Source of the DNA: JAWKMZ01 sp041391965
GTDB lineage: Bacteria > Bacteroidota > Bacteroidia > Flavobacteriales > Flavobacteriaceae
Length of the DNA: 64,000 nucleotides
Direction of reading: 5' to 3'
Assembly (NCBI GenBank): GCA_041391965.1
Contig: JAWKMZ010000008.1
Location: 20,125 to 84,124 of the forward strand
Under the pieces are notes generated by a model, which worked only from the letters and a program-made list of their open reading frames with translations, searched no databases and had not been told where the DNA came from. This document shows, one piece after another, positions 32,915 to 42,740 of the stretch. The stretch's first letter is position 1; each line of letters begins with the position of its first letter. A program made the position numbers and the translations under genes.

Positions 32915-34066
32915 TTAATAAGTAACATACTCCATAATCTCTAAACCATAGCCAATCATGCCGACGCGTTTGGTTTGTGCACTATTAGACATTAAACGCA
33001 GTTTATGAATGTTTAAGTCGTGTAGTATTTGTGCACCAATACCAAAATCTTTAGTGTCCATTTGAATATTTGGTGCTTTTATAATATCTTTTTGATTTTG
33101 TTCAGATTTTAAAATGGAAAGTCTGTTTAATAAATCAGTCGATTGGTTTTGTTGATTGATAAAAATAATAGCACCTTTTCCAGCATCAGCTATCACTTTA
33201 AACATATCATCCAATTTTTTATCAGCATTATTGGTAAGTGTACCCAAAATATCATTATTAACTAAAGTAGAATTAACTCTGGTTAATACGTGTTCGTTAG
33301 TTTTCCATGTACCTTTTGTAAGTGCTATATGTATTTGACTGTTAGTGGTTTGTTGGTAAGCTCTTAATCTGAAATTTCCAAAACGCGTTACAATATCAAA
33401 ATCTTCTTTCTTTTCAATTAAAGAGTCATGCTGCATTCTGTAAGCTACCAAATCTTCAATAGATACAATTTTTAAATCAAATTTTTTAGCCACTTTTAAA
33501 AGCTGAGGTAAGCGTGCCATGGTACCATCTTCATTCATAATTTCAACAATGACACCTGCTGGTTTTAAGCCTGCTAAACGTGCAAAATCAATGGCAGCTT
33601 CTGTATGTCCTGTACGTCTTAAAACACCTCCTTGTTTGGCTACTAAAGGAAAAATATGTCCTGGTCGTCCTAAATGAAAGGCTTTTGTATCTGAATGAAT
33701 TAGCGCTTTTACAGTTTTGGCTCTGTCACTTGCCGAAATTCCTGTGGTAACACCATTGCCTCTTAAATCTACAGAGACTGTAAAGGCAGTTTCCATTGGG
33801 TCTGTATTGTTATGAACCATTGGGTTTAACTCCAACTCTTTACAACGTTTTTCGGTAAGTGGTGTGCAAATTAGTCCGCGTCCATGAGTTGCCATGAAAT
33901 TTATCATTTCAGGGGTTACTTTTTCTGCAGCAGCAACAAAATCGCCTTCATTTTCTCTATCAGCATCATCAACTACTATAATTACCTTACCATTTCTAAT
34001 ATCGTCTATGGCTTCTTCTATAGTATTTAAGGCTATTATGGGTTGCATGGTTGTGGTTGACATCAT
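32915..34066 (-). CDS. ribB: 3,4-dihydroxy-2-butanone-4-phosphate synthase with degenerate GTP cyclohydrolase II domain
   Basis: Residues about 10-212 are a complete RibB domain that makes the four-carbon precursor of riboflavin from ribulose 5-phosphate: VVDDADRENEGDF, THGRGLICTPL, HLGRPGHIFPL and RRTGHTEAAID. Residues about 220-383 keep the GTP cyclohydrolase II fold (DFGIGAQILHDL) but not its chemistry. The zinc-binding RVHSEC is RVNSTL (263-268), the CDCG pair is lost (TNNADK, 278-283), and the catalytic RQEGRGIG is NQQNQSTD. I therefore call it RibB-active only. It is the last gene of the lptF-lolA-ftsK run. Confidence 0.92.
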   Translation of the reverse strand: MMSTTTMQPIIALNTIEEAIDDIRNGKVIIVVDDADRENEGDFVAAAEKVTPEMINFMATHGRGLICTPLTEKRCKELELNPMVHNNTDPMETAFTVSVDLRGNGVTTGISASDRAKTVKALIHSDTKAFHLGRPGHIFPLVAKQGGVLRRTGHTEAAIDFARLAGLKPAGVIVEIMNEDGTMARLPQLLKVAKKFDLKIVSIEDLVAYRMQHDSLIEKKEDFDIVTRFGNFRLRAYQQTTNSQIHIALTKGTWKTNEHVLTRVNSTLVNNDILGTLTNNADKKLDDMFKVIADAGKGAIIFINQQNQSTDLLNRLSILKSEQNQKDIIKAPNIQMDTKDFGIGAQILHDLNIHKLRLMSNSAQTKRVGMIGYGLEIMEYVTY

Positions 34067-34093
34067 TCAAAAAATTATGAGCAAAGATAAAGC

Positions 34094-36085
34094 TTATTTT
34101 ACATTTTCAATACAACTTTTGTCCAAGTCTTCTTTGATTTTGTTTTTCAATAAAAAATGTGAAATGGCATAAAAAGGTAGCCCTAAAAGCATCAATATAC
34201 TATTAATTGGTTTTGTTTTGGGTGCTAAATGCTTATAAAAGGAAGTTGATTTGAGATAGGTTACAACAAAATAAAGCAGATAAATAAAAATGCAAATAAG
34301 ACTTAAATCTATTGATGCTGAAGCGATTTCAGGTAATTTATTGTTTTTAAATACAAAATGAAGAATGAGTAAAATAACACCTATACTGTAAAATAGAATA
34401 GCAAATTTTGAATACTCAACAACATCTTTAGCGTCTTTTTTTGAATTGGTGTAACTGTCATTTACTGTAATGCCATTTTCATTTAGTTGTGCTATTGAAA
34501 CATGACGTTTGGTAAGGATGTTAAACGCAAAAGGTTTGATACTCTCATCAAAATTAAGTGATTCGTAATTTTTGATGACCTCCATCAAACGGTTGGTTTT
34601 ATAAGTTTCTAAAAAGTTGTAATTAATAACTTCGCCATCAATGGTAACTGAGTTTTTTGGTTTTAGATTGAGGAATTTTTTAAGCGGATTCAAGTAGCTA
34701 TCAAACTCAAATAATCCTTTGTCATTGGTGGCTCTTCGAGTAAGATAAATTCCTAAAGGTAACATAATTAAAGTAGAAAGCCATGTACCAAAAATAGGGT
34801 TGATGCTTCCATTTTCTGCACTGTTTTTAGCAAATAATCCAATAAAATGATAGGATAAAAATAACAAAATAGCAATGACTAAAGGCAATCCAATACCTCC
34901 TTTTCTAATTAAAGCACCTAATGGTGCACCAACAAAAAAGAGGATAAAACAGGCTATACCTAAAGCGTATTTTTCATTGAGTGCAATAATATGTTTGTTC
35001 AACCATTTATCAGATATTTCAAAACCTTTCTTTTTGGTGTCGATGATTTGTTTGGTGCTATTCATCGAATTTAGAGATAGGTTGAGTATTTGCACTTTAG
35101 TTTTGGTGTCAAACAAATCTAAAATGTTGTTTGAATGTTCAGTTTTTAAGCTGTCTTTTATTGGTTTAATGTTTTGGTCAAGATTGTTTATTGAGGTTCT
35201 ACTATATAAAGTTTCTGCAAGTCCTTTGTAGTTGTTAGATTTGCTTTTGTAAAGACTGTCAATGGTATAGTTAAGTCCGCTTACATCTAACATATTGTAT
35301 CTGCCATTGTAATTTTTATCATCTAAGTCTACATTGTTGAGGGCTTCTAAATCGACATTAAGTGTATAGGTATCAAAATAACTTTTGGCATGTGGTTTTT
35401 TTTGAGCTTCTTTTGGGTCTTTATTATAAATTTCTTCATAATAATTTCCATTAAAAAGAATGAGTTGTAGTATGTTAGAGTTTTCACTGCTTTTCAGTTC
35501 GCCAGAATCGGCAATAATTACTTTGTAATTTCCATTTCTGTTGTTACTGCGTTCGTGCATGACCACTTTTTTTAAAAACTGACCTCTGTCACCACTTTTA
35601 GAATCGACTTTAATATTAAAATTTCCTATTTCGTTAAATTGACCTTCGGCAATTGCCATAGCGGGTTTTAGCTTTGCAATGTTTTTTCTTAAGTTATACG
35701 AATTGTATTCGGCCCAAGGAATCACATTATTGGCAAACAAAAAAGTGGTTAATGAAAGTGCTGCAATAAAAATACTTAAGCCTAACATTGCACGTTGTAA
35801 TGAAATACCTGTCGATTTCATAGCAGCAAATTCATAGTTTTCGGCAAAATCACCAAATACCATAATGGATGCTAATAAGATGGTTAATGGAAGTATAAGT
35901 GGAATAAGTGTAGGTGTGATGTAAAGCAAAAACTTAAGGATGGTTTCCATATCTAAATCTTTTCCTGCCAATTCAGAAATGTATAGCCAAACTGCTTGTA
36001 AAACAAAAATGAGCATGAGTATTACAAACACGCTCAAAAATGTTTTTAAGTAGGTCTTTAATATGTACCTATCAAGTATTTTCAT
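34094..36085 (-). CDS. LptF/LptG family LPS-export permease with C-terminal extension
   Basis: The 663-residue protein has the YjgP/YjgQ layout: three N-terminal TM helices starting MKILDRYILKTYLKTFLSVFVILM, a periplasmic beta-jellyroll (about 150-350), and three more TM helices (about 380-470, including YALGIACFILFFVGAPLGALIRKGG). With LptB and its partner permease such proteins extract lipopolysaccharide from the inner membrane. Unlike the roughly 360-residue canonical proteins, it continues for about 180 residues with a soluble part and three further hydrophobic helices (ILFYSIGVILLILHFVF, SLICIFIYLLYFVV, ILMLLGLPFYAISHFLL). It sits with lolA and ftsK. Confidence 0.9.
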   Translation of the reverse strand: MKILDRYILKTYLKTFLSVFVILMLIFVLQAVWLYISELAGKDLDMETILKFLLYITPTLIPLILPLTILLASIMVFGDFAENYEFAAMKSTGISLQRAMLGLSIFIAALSLTTFLFANNVIPWAEYNSYNLRKNIAKLKPAMAIAEGQFNEIGNFNIKVDSKSGDRGQFLKKVVMHERSNNRNGNYKVIIADSGELKSSENSNILQLILFNGNYYEEIYNKDPKEAQKKPHAKSYFDTYTLNVDLEALNNVDLDDKNYNGRYNMLDVSGLNYTIDSLYKSKSNNYKGLAETLYSRTSINNLDQNIKPIKDSLKTEHSNNILDLFDTKTKVQILNLSLNSMNSTKQIIDTKKKGFEISDKWLNKHIIALNEKYALGIACFILFFVGAPLGALIRKGGIGLPLVIAILLFLSYHFIGLFAKNSAENGSINPIFGTWLSTLIMLPLGIYLTRRATNDKGLFEFDSYLNPLKKFLNLKPKNSVTIDGEVINYNFLETYKTNRLMEVIKNYESLNFDESIKPFAFNILTKRHVSIAQLNENGITVNDSYTNSKKDAKDVVEYSKFAILFYSIGVILLILHFVFKNNKLPEIASASIDLSLICIFIYLLYFVVTYLKSTSFYKHLAPKTKPINSILMLLGLPFYAISHFLLKNKIKEDLDKSCIENVK

Positions 36086-36098
36086 TTGTAGCTAAAAC

Positions 36099-36740
36099 CT
36101 AATCTAATTTATTGATGTAATATCCTTTGTATTTATTGGCATCAAAAGTAAATAAGGTTTTTGATATAGGTTGGTTTGTTTTAAAAGAATTAACAGTTAA
36201 GGTGGTGTTGGTGCCATTTTTGCCCACTTCAATAAGGTTATAAATGGTTTTGGTTTGTGCATCAATACCTAATAGGATGTGTTTAATTTCAGAATGAGTA
36301 TCTATTGGGTTGAGTTTGATATACTGTATTTTTCTACCGCTTATATTTTGTACAATATCCATTGCGTAAGTATAACCTTCTTTATAAAAAGACAACATTT
36401 TACTTGGTGTAATGCTACTTTCGTCATCTGTATTGTCTTTTGAAATGGTAACTTCTTCGTCTTCTGGGTTGATAGAGTATAAAGTTTTACCATCAAATAT
36501 GCGTGTCACACCCAAAATATTCAACAAATATTTATCACCTTCAATAACCACATCGCCACGTGTTTCTTGATTGATGTTCTCGCTCATGTTCTTTAACACA
36601 TATTTAAAATCTATTGAAATGTTTTCATAGCTTTTCACTTTGGTGTTCACTTCATTAAGCAATGCCTTTGCTTTTTCAGCTTCTTGTGCGTTTACTGAAA
36701 AGGATAATAAAATAACGATTGCAATAAATAATTTTTTCAT
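36099..36740 (-). CDS. lolA: LolA-like outer-membrane lipoprotein carrier
   Basis: The 213-residue periplasmic protein has a signal peptide (VILLSFSVNAQ, cut about residue 19) and the LolA/LolB incomplete beta-barrel pattern (ISIDFKYVLKNM, TRGDVVIEGDKYLLNILG, RIFDGKTLYSINPEDEEVTI). LolA carries mature lipoproteins across the periplasm. That matters here because so many products of this window are lipoproteins. It is 47 bases after ftsK and 13 bases before the lptF-like gene. Confidence 0.9.
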   Translation of the reverse strand: MKKLFIAIVILLSFSVNAQEAEKAKALLNEVNTKVKSYENISIDFKYVLKNMSENINQETRGDVVIEGDKYLLNILGVTRIFDGKTLYSINPEDEEVTISKDNTDDESSITPSKMLSFYKEGYTYAMDIVQNISGRKIQYIKLNPIDTHSEIKHILLGIDAQTKTIYNLIEVGKNGTNTTLTVNSFKTNQPISKTLFTFDANKYKGYYINKLD

Positions 36741-36787
36741 GGTTTTGATTCTATGTATATGTTTCTGATTTTAATATCTATATAGCT

Positions 36788-39175
36788 TTAATGACTTTCA
36801 TTGGCTAAAAGTTGGTCTAAAGCTACTAAATCTGGTACTAAAACTTGTCTGGCTTTACTGCCTTCAAAAGCACCAACAATACCTGCAGCCTCTAATTGAT
36901 CAATTAAGCGTCCAGCTCTGTTATAACCTAATTTTAATTTTCGTTGTAATAAAGATGCAGAACCTTGTTGAGCTGTTACAATCACTTCTGCAGCTTCTCT
37001 AAATAGCTTGTCACGGTCAGCTATATCTATATCAAGACTTGTGCCACTTTCTTCACCAACATACTCAGGTAATAAATAGGCATCAGGATAAGCTTTTTGG
37101 CCTCCAATAAATTCTGTTATTTGCTCTACTTCTGGAGTATCAACAAAGGCACATTGTACACGTGTCAAATCGTTGCCTTGTGTGTAAAGCATATCACCTC
37201 GACCTATAAGTTGATCAGCACCTGAGTTGTCCAAAATAGTACGAGAATCTATTTTTGAAGTTACTCTAAAAGCAATTCTGGCAGGGAAATTGGCTTTGAT
37301 AATTCCTGTAATAACGTTTACTGATGGACGTTGTGTTGCAATGATAAGATGAATACCAATAGCACGCGCTAATTGTGCTAAACGTGCAATAGGTGTTTCT
37401 ACTTCTTTTCCAGCAGTCATAATCAAATCGGCAAACTCATCAACAACTAATACAATGTATGGCAAAAACTGATGACCATCATTTGGGTTCAGTTTTCGGG
37501 CTTTAAATTTTTCGTTGTATTCTTTAATGTTACGAACCATTGCATTTTTTAGCATTTCGTAACGGTTATCCATTTCAATACATAATGAATTTAATGTATT
37601 AATCACCTTGGTGTTATCAGTGATAATGGCTTCTTCACTATCTGGCAGTTTTGCAAGGTAATGCCGTTCAATTTTGTTAAATAGTGTTAGTTCGACCTTT
37701 TTTGGATCAACTAACACAAATTTTACTTCGGCTGGATGTTTTTTGTAAAGTAAAGACGTCAAAACAGCATTCAACCCAACCGATTTTCCTTGTCCTGTAG
37801 CTCCAGCCATCAAAAGATGAGGCATTTTGGCTAAATCTACCACCATGGTTTCATTGCTGATGGTTTTACCAAAAGCGATAGGCAATTCCATGTCCGATTT
37901 TTGGAATTTTTGCGATGCTATAACTGAACGCATGGATACAATTGTCGAATTTTTATTTGGAACTTCAATACCAATGGTGCCTTTTCCAGGAATTGGCGCA
38001 ATAATTCGGATGCCTAAAGCTGAAAGTGATAAAGCAATATCATCTTCTAAGTTTTTAATTTTTGAAATACGAACACCTGCATTTGGCACAATTTCATAAA
38101 GTGTTACTGTTGGTCCAATGGTTGCTTTAATGTTAGCTATGCCAATGTTGTAGTTGTTTAAGGTTTCAACAATTCGATTTTTGTTTTCTTCTAATTCTTC
38201 TTGATTGATGGTAATGCCTTCAGAATCATATTTTTTGAGTAAATCTAAAGGTGGAAATTGGTATTTGCTCAGTTCTAAGGTTGGGTCAAAACGTCCAAAA
38301 TCTTCAACTAATTTGTCTGATAGGTTATCAGTTTCAGAGACTTCTTCTGCAACTTTTTCAATTTCCATTGCAAGATCTTCTTTTTCTTCTTCTTCTGTAA
38401 CTTCAATTTCTAAATTGTTTGATTTTAATTCAGGTTCTGATTGGTTTTTTATAGTTGGTTGGCTGTTTTCTAACGGAATGTCAAAGGCCGATTTGATATC
38501 TTCGGCTTCAGCAGTCAAATTGTTATCTAAAGGGACAAAATTGGTGTCATCTGCAATTGATTTAAAATCGTCTTTAATATCTTTTTTAGCCGATTTGAAT
38601 AAGTTGACAATGGTTGGTCCTGTCACTTTAAATTTAATTGCCAAATAAGTGATTAAACCAAAAAGGAGTAGAAGTGCAGTCCCAATAACACCAATGTAGT
38701 CTTGAAAAAAACTGTTCATTTCAAAACCAATGACACCACCAAGCATGTCGTATTGATGTGCAAAAAAACCAAAGAAAATGGACAGCCAGATGGCAATAAG
38801 CGTTCCCCAAATCCAGTGATTTCGGAGTTTTGCTTTATTGATGTCTAAAGTGACATAAATACCTGAAAGGAATAGCAACCCAGAAAAGATAAATGAGGCA
38901 ACTCCAAATCCTTTCATAATAAACAAGTCGCTTACCCAAGCACCTAATTTGTTGAGCCAGTTTTCAGCTTTTACAGTTCTTGAGCCAATTTCGGTAAGTG
39001 TGCTTTGGTCTGCTTTCCCAGTAAAAAAGAAAGATAAAAAAGCAATAAACATCAAAATACCAATAATAATTAGCAAGCTGCCAAAAATAAGTTTTTGCTG
39101 ACTTGATAATTTGAAACTCGGTTTTTTTAATTTTGGTGTTGTACTGCTTATAGTCTTGGTTTTCTTCTTCGCCAT
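36788..39175 (-). CDS. ftsK: DNA translocase FtsK/SpoIIIE
   Basis: The 795-residue protein has four N-terminal TM helices (about 28-50, 85-108, 120-140, 160-182) and an acidic linker (about 190-300). The motor domain has Walker A GATGQGKS (458-465) and Walker B ILVVDEFADL-like VLVVDEFADLI. A C-terminal winged-helix gamma domain (about 730-790, TAQQGSASLLQRKLKLGYNR) reads KOPS-like DNA sequences. FtsK couples chromosome-terminus segregation to septation and activates XerCD. The linker is much shorter than in E. coli. I chose the start MAKKKTK at 39175 over the frame start at 39199 because it matches homologues. Confidence 0.96.
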   Translation of the reverse strand: MAKKKTKTISSTTPKLKKPSFKLSSQQKLIFGSLLIIIGILMFIAFLSFFFTGKADQSTLTEIGSRTVKAENWLNKLGAWVSDLFIMKGFGVASFIFSGLLFLSGIYVTLDINKAKLRNHWIWGTLIAIWLSIFFGFFAHQYDMLGGVIGFEMNSFFQDYIGVIGTALLLLFGLITYLAIKFKVTGPTIVNLFKSAKKDIKDDFKSIADDTNFVPLDNNLTAEAEDIKSAFDIPLENSQPTIKNQSEPELKSNNLEIEVTEEEEKEDLAMEIEKVAEEVSETDNLSDKLVEDFGRFDPTLELSKYQFPPLDLLKKYDSEGITINQEELEENKNRIVETLNNYNIGIANIKATIGPTVTLYEIVPNAGVRISKIKNLEDDIALSLSALGIRIIAPIPGKGTIGIEVPNKNSTIVSMRSVIASQKFQKSDMELPIAFGKTISNETMVVDLAKMPHLLMAGATGQGKSVGLNAVLTSLLYKKHPAEVKFVLVDPKKVELTLFNKIERHYLAKLPDSEEAIITDNTKVINTLNSLCIEMDNRYEMLKNAMVRNIKEYNEKFKARKLNPNDGHQFLPYIVLVVDEFADLIMTAGKEVETPIARLAQLARAIGIHLIIATQRPSVNVITGIIKANFPARIAFRVTSKIDSRTILDNSGADQLIGRGDMLYTQGNDLTRVQCAFVDTPEVEQITEFIGGQKAYPDAYLLPEYVGEESGTSLDIDIADRDKLFREAAEVIVTAQQGSASLLQRKLKLGYNRAGRLIDQLEAAGIVGAFEGSKARQVLVPDLVALDQLLANESH

Positions 39176-39238
39176 CAACGCATAGTTAGATTGAAACAAA
39201 AATACAAATTACTAACGTTTATCCTAACGGAAATAGTA

Positions 39239-39610
39239 TTAAAAAAGCTTTGGGTAATAAATGATGGCAGCCACAATAATTGCCGAAATAGAAGCAATAA
39301 AAACAGCACCTGCAGCAATGTCTTTGATGTGTCCAATGGTTTTATGATGTTCTGGATGAATAAAATCGGCCATATACTCAATGGCAGTGTTAATGCCTTC
39401 AATGCTCATTACTAAGCCTATCATAGCAATTTGAAACAGCCATTCAGTCTTAGAAATTTCAAAGTAAAAACCTGCTATCGTAACCAAAAGAGCTACAAAT
39501 AGTTGAACTTTAATGCTGGCTTCGGTTTTAAACAAACGTATGGCACCTTTAAAAGCCCAACCTATGCTTTTTAAACGGTTGACAACAAAAGAGTCTTTTT
39601 TATTTGTCAT
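39239..39610 (-). CDS. dgkA: Diacylglycerol kinase family (DgkA-type) membrane kinase
   Basis: The 123-residue integral membrane protein has an amphipathic N-terminus (NRLKSIGWAFKGAIRLFKTEASIKVQ) and three TM helices. It carries the family signature EGINTAIEYMADFIHPEHH-KTIGHIKDIAAGAVFIA, with the catalytic Glu residues. The family phosphorylates diacylglycerol or undecaprenol to recycle lipid carriers. The Gram-negative and undecaprenol-specific types cannot be separated with confidence here. It begins nine bases after tpx. Confidence 0.93.
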   Translation of the reverse strand: MTNKKDSFVVNRLKSIGWAFKGAIRLFKTEASIKVQLFVALLVTIAGFYFEISKTEWLFQIAMIGLVMSIEGINTAIEYMADFIHPEHHKTIGHIKDIAAGAVFIASISAIIVAAIIYYPKLF

Positions 39611-39619
39611 AAAATAAAT

Positions 39620-40120
39620 TTAAGACAAGGCGTTTAAAGCGGCTTTGTAATTTGGTTCATCAACAATTTCAGGAACTTGTTCTGTATGTGTGATAATGCC
39701 TTCTTTGTTTATAACCACAACGCAACGTGAATGTAAAGCTTCTAATGGACCATCTGTAAAGTTGAGACCATAAGTTTTGCCAAAACTTCCATCTTTATAA
39801 TCAGAAAGATTGACCACATTTTCTAAACCTTCAGCACCACAAAAACGCGCTTGTGCAAAAGGTAAATCGTGTGAAATACACAAAACTTTAGTGTCTTTTA
39901 ATTGGCTGGCTTCTTTATTAAATTGTCTAACCGATTGTGCACAAGTACCTGTGTCAATACTCGGAAAAATGTTTAAAACCACGTTGTGTCCTGCAAAATC
40001 GGCTAAGGTTTTTGTAGATAAATCGGTTGCAGTTAATTTAAAATCTGGGGCTTTTGAGCCTTTTTTTGGTAAATCTCCAGAGGTGTGAATAGAGTTTCCT
40101 TTTAGTGTTACTGTTGCCAT
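39620..40120 (-). CDS. tpx: Thiol peroxidase (atypical 2-Cys peroxiredoxin)
   Basis: The 166-residue Tpx has peroxidatic Cys60 in PSIDTGTCAQSVRQFN and resolving Cys94 in RFCGAEGLENV, the spacing of E. coli Tpx (61/95). An additional Cys81 lies in KVLCISHDLPFAQ, which is conserved sequence context. It reduces alkyl peroxides with thioredoxin. It is the second peroxidase system in the window besides the 2-Cys peroxiredoxin at 16386. It leads a same-strand run into dgkA and possibly ftsK. Confidence 0.95.
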   Translation of the reverse strand: MATVTLKGNSIHTSGDLPKKGSKAPDFKLTATDLSTKTLADFAGHNVVLNIFPSIDTGTCAQSVRQFNKEASQLKDTKVLCISHDLPFAQARFCGAEGLENVVNLSDYKDGSFGKTYGLNFTDGPLEALHSRCVVVINKEGIITHTEQVPEIVDEPNYKAALNALS

Positions 40121-40192
40121 AATTTTAATTTATTTTAGAGTGTTAAAATTAGGGATTATTTAATGGTTTTGGTATTAAAAAAAGTATAATTT

Positions 40193-42619
40193 TTATCTTA
40201 ACTCAGCACCAAGTTGATTTTCAAAATTAGTTTGAAGCTTTTTCATTATTTTGTCTATTTGCTTATCTGTTAGCGTACTGCGTTCATCTTGAAACATAAA
40301 GCTTATTGCATAACTTTTTTTGCCTTTTGGTAAGTTTTTACCTTGATAAACATCAAATAAATCGACGTTTTTAAGCAATTGTTTTTCGGTTTGTTTAGCA
40401 ATGGTATCAATGGCTTCAAAACTAACATTGTCATCTAATAACAAAGCAAAATCGCGTCGTACTTCAGGATATTTTGGGATGTCTTTAAACTTAATGGTGT
40501 TGTGTTTTGCCATGTCAATGACGTTGTCCCAATTAAAATCGGCAAATAATACATCTTGGGTAATTCCAAAATGTTTCAGTATTTTTTTGGTTACCAAACC
40601 AAAATCTACTATAGTTTTCTTTCCTATTGATAAAGTCAAACCTTCACTAAAAACATCATTAGTAATTGGTGAGACTTTAAAACGGGCTAAACCTAAGCGC
40701 TCTAAAACCGAAGTAATAATGCCTTTTAAGTAGAAAAAATCACTTGGTTGTGTGTTGGCATTCCAGCGTTCGTTTTGTTTTGCACCAGTTACAAAAAGTG
40801 ACAAGTGTTTTTGCTCCTCATGCTTGTCAGAATAGCTATGATAGGTTTTTCCGTATTCAAATAACTTTAAATCAAAACGTCGTCTGTTGATGTTATGGCT
40901 TACTGCTTCTAAACCAGAAAACAACAAGCTTTGGCGCATCACACTCAAATCGCTGCTCAATGGATTGAGCATTTCTACATTGTGTTCGTCTTTTAACTGC
41001 TGACTTAGTTGGATATAATTTGCTGTGGTTAATGAATTGGATAAAATTTCAAAAAAACCTTGTGCAGCCAATTGGTTTCCAATAATGTTTTGCAATTTAA
41101 AATCTTCAAAACGAGATGTATTTGAAATGGAAGCGTTTAATTTTTCGGTGGTTTTAATCTTGTTATAGCCATACACACGTAGGATTTCTTCAATAATATC
41201 GGCTTCACGTTGTACATCGTTTCTGTAGGCAGGAACGGTTAAGCCTAAACCGGTTTCTGTAACGTTATTGATTTTAATATCCAACGACATTAAAATGCGT
41301 TTAATGGTGTCTCTCGGAATTTCTTCGCCAATCAATTTTTTGGTATTGTCAAAACTCAAACGTACTTGGAAATCTTCTAATTTCTTCGGATAAAAATCGA
41401 CAATATCACTGGTTACTTCCCCACCAGCAATTTCTTGTATTAATAATGCAGCGCGTTTTAAAGCGTATTCTGTAATATTTGGATCGATACCACGTTCAAA
41501 TCGGAAAGACGCATCAGTATTTAAAGCATGACGTTTGGCTGTTTTTCGAATACTTACAGGGTTAAAATAGGCGCTTTCTAAGAAAATGCTTGTCGTATTC
41601 TCCGTAACGCCAGAAGTGATACCACCAAAAACACCAGCTATACACATTGGTTTTTGAGTGTCGCAAATCATTAAATCTTCTTCGTGTAATTCGCGTTCAA
41701 CATCATCTAACGTTTTAAACTTTGTGCCTTTAGGCAAAGTTTTAACGATAATTTTACTCCCTTCAATTTTTGAAGTATCAAAAGCGTGAAGTGGTTGACC
41801 TAATTCGTGTAAAACGTAGTTGGTCACATCTACCACGTTATTTTTTGGTGTTAAACCAATGGCTTTTAATCGGTTTTGTAACCAAGTAGGTGAGTCTTCA
41901 ACTTTCAATCCTGAAATGGTAACACCGCAATAACGAGGTGCTAAATCTTTATCAATAACATCAACATCAATTTTTAAAGTTCTGTTATCAATATGAAAAG
42001 CACTTACTGATGGAGTGATTAACTCTACGTTGACATCATTTTGCAATAAACCTGCTTTTAGGTCACGAGCTGTACCAAAATGGCTCATCGCATCGGCTCT
42101 GTTTGGTGTCAAGCCAATTTCAAATACATGGTCGTTTTCTACTTTAAAAACATCGGCAACCAAGGTGCCTACTTTTAACTTTTCGTCTAAAACCAAAATA
42201 CCTTCATGCGATTTGCCAAGACCAAGTTCGTCTTCAGCACAAATCATTCCATGACTTTCTTCGCCTCTTATTTTTCCTTTTTTGATAGTCCAAGCATCAC
42301 CTTCTTTAGTGTATAAAGTTGTGCCAATAGTGGCAACAGGTACTTTTTGTCCAACTGCAACATTTGGAGCACCACATACAATCTGTAAAGGTTCTGTAGC
42401 ACCAATATTAACGGTAGTTACTTTTAATTTGTCAGCATTACTATGTTGTACACAGGTTAAAACTTCGCCAACAACAATGCCTTCCAATCCGCCTTTAACC
42501 GATTGAAATGGATGTATGCCTTCAACTTCCAAGCCCAAATCTGTAAGGAGCTCGCCTGTTTTTTCAGGAGTCCAGTCTATGTTAACAAATTGTTTTAACC
42601 AATTATAAGAAATTTTCAT
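40193..42619 (-). CDS. pheT: Phenylalanine--tRNA ligase beta subunit
   Basis: The 808-residue beta chain is complete. It has the N-terminal MKISYNWLKQFVNIDWTPE, an EMAP/OB tRNA-binding domain (about 40-155, VVGEVLTCVQHSNADKLKVTTVNIG) and a B3/B4 editing domain (about 210-385). A B5 domain follows (about 400-470), then the catalytic-like core with FRFERGIDP nearby and FEYGKTYH. The C-terminal FDX-ACB domain (about 715-808) binds the tRNA anticodon. It pairs with PheS, which is not in the window; separated pheS/pheT loci are usual in Bacteroidota. A minus-strand -7 box TATCTTTG lies at 42641-42648. Confidence 0.97.
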   Translation of the reverse strand: MKISYNWLKQFVNIDWTPEKTGELLTDLGLEVEGIHPFQSVKGGLEGIVVGEVLTCVQHSNADKLKVTTVNIGATEPLQIVCGAPNVAVGQKVPVATIGTTLYTKEGDAWTIKKGKIRGEESHGMICAEDELGLGKSHEGILVLDEKLKVGTLVADVFKVENDHVFEIGLTPNRADAMSHFGTARDLKAGLLQNDVNVELITPSVSAFHIDNRTLKIDVDVIDKDLAPRYCGVTISGLKVEDSPTWLQNRLKAIGLTPKNNVVDVTNYVLHELGQPLHAFDTSKIEGSKIIVKTLPKGTKFKTLDDVERELHEEDLMICDTQKPMCIAGVFGGITSGVTENTTSIFLESAYFNPVSIRKTAKRHALNTDASFRFERGIDPNITEYALKRAALLIQEIAGGEVTSDIVDFYPKKLEDFQVRLSFDNTKKLIGEEIPRDTIKRILMSLDIKINNVTETGLGLTVPAYRNDVQREADIIEEILRVYGYNKIKTTEKLNASISNTSRFEDFKLQNIIGNQLAAQGFFEILSNSLTTANYIQLSQQLKDEHNVEMLNPLSSDLSVMRQSLLFSGLEAVSHNINRRRFDLKLFEYGKTYHSYSDKHEEQKHLSLFVTGAKQNERWNANTQPSDFFYLKGIITSVLERLGLARFKVSPITNDVFSEGLTLSIGKKTIVDFGLVTKKILKHFGITQDVLFADFNWDNVIDMAKHNTIKFKDIPKYPEVRRDFALLLDDNVSFEAIDTIAKQTEKQLLKNVDLFDVYQGKNLPKGKKSYAISFMFQDERSTLTDKQIDKIMKKLQTNFENQLGAELR

Positions 42620-42740
42620 GTGATATATTTATACAAGTGGCAAAGATAATAATACTAAATAGTTATAGAAATGCGATTTTATTTTTATTTGTAAGTATTT
42701 TGCATATATTTCGATTAATGTTTTATTAAATCTCTTTTTG

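Noticed and set aside
34067..34093. FMN riboswitch before ribB.
   Set aside because: Only 27 bases separate it from the upstream gene, far too short for the riboswitch, and the gene lies inside an operon.
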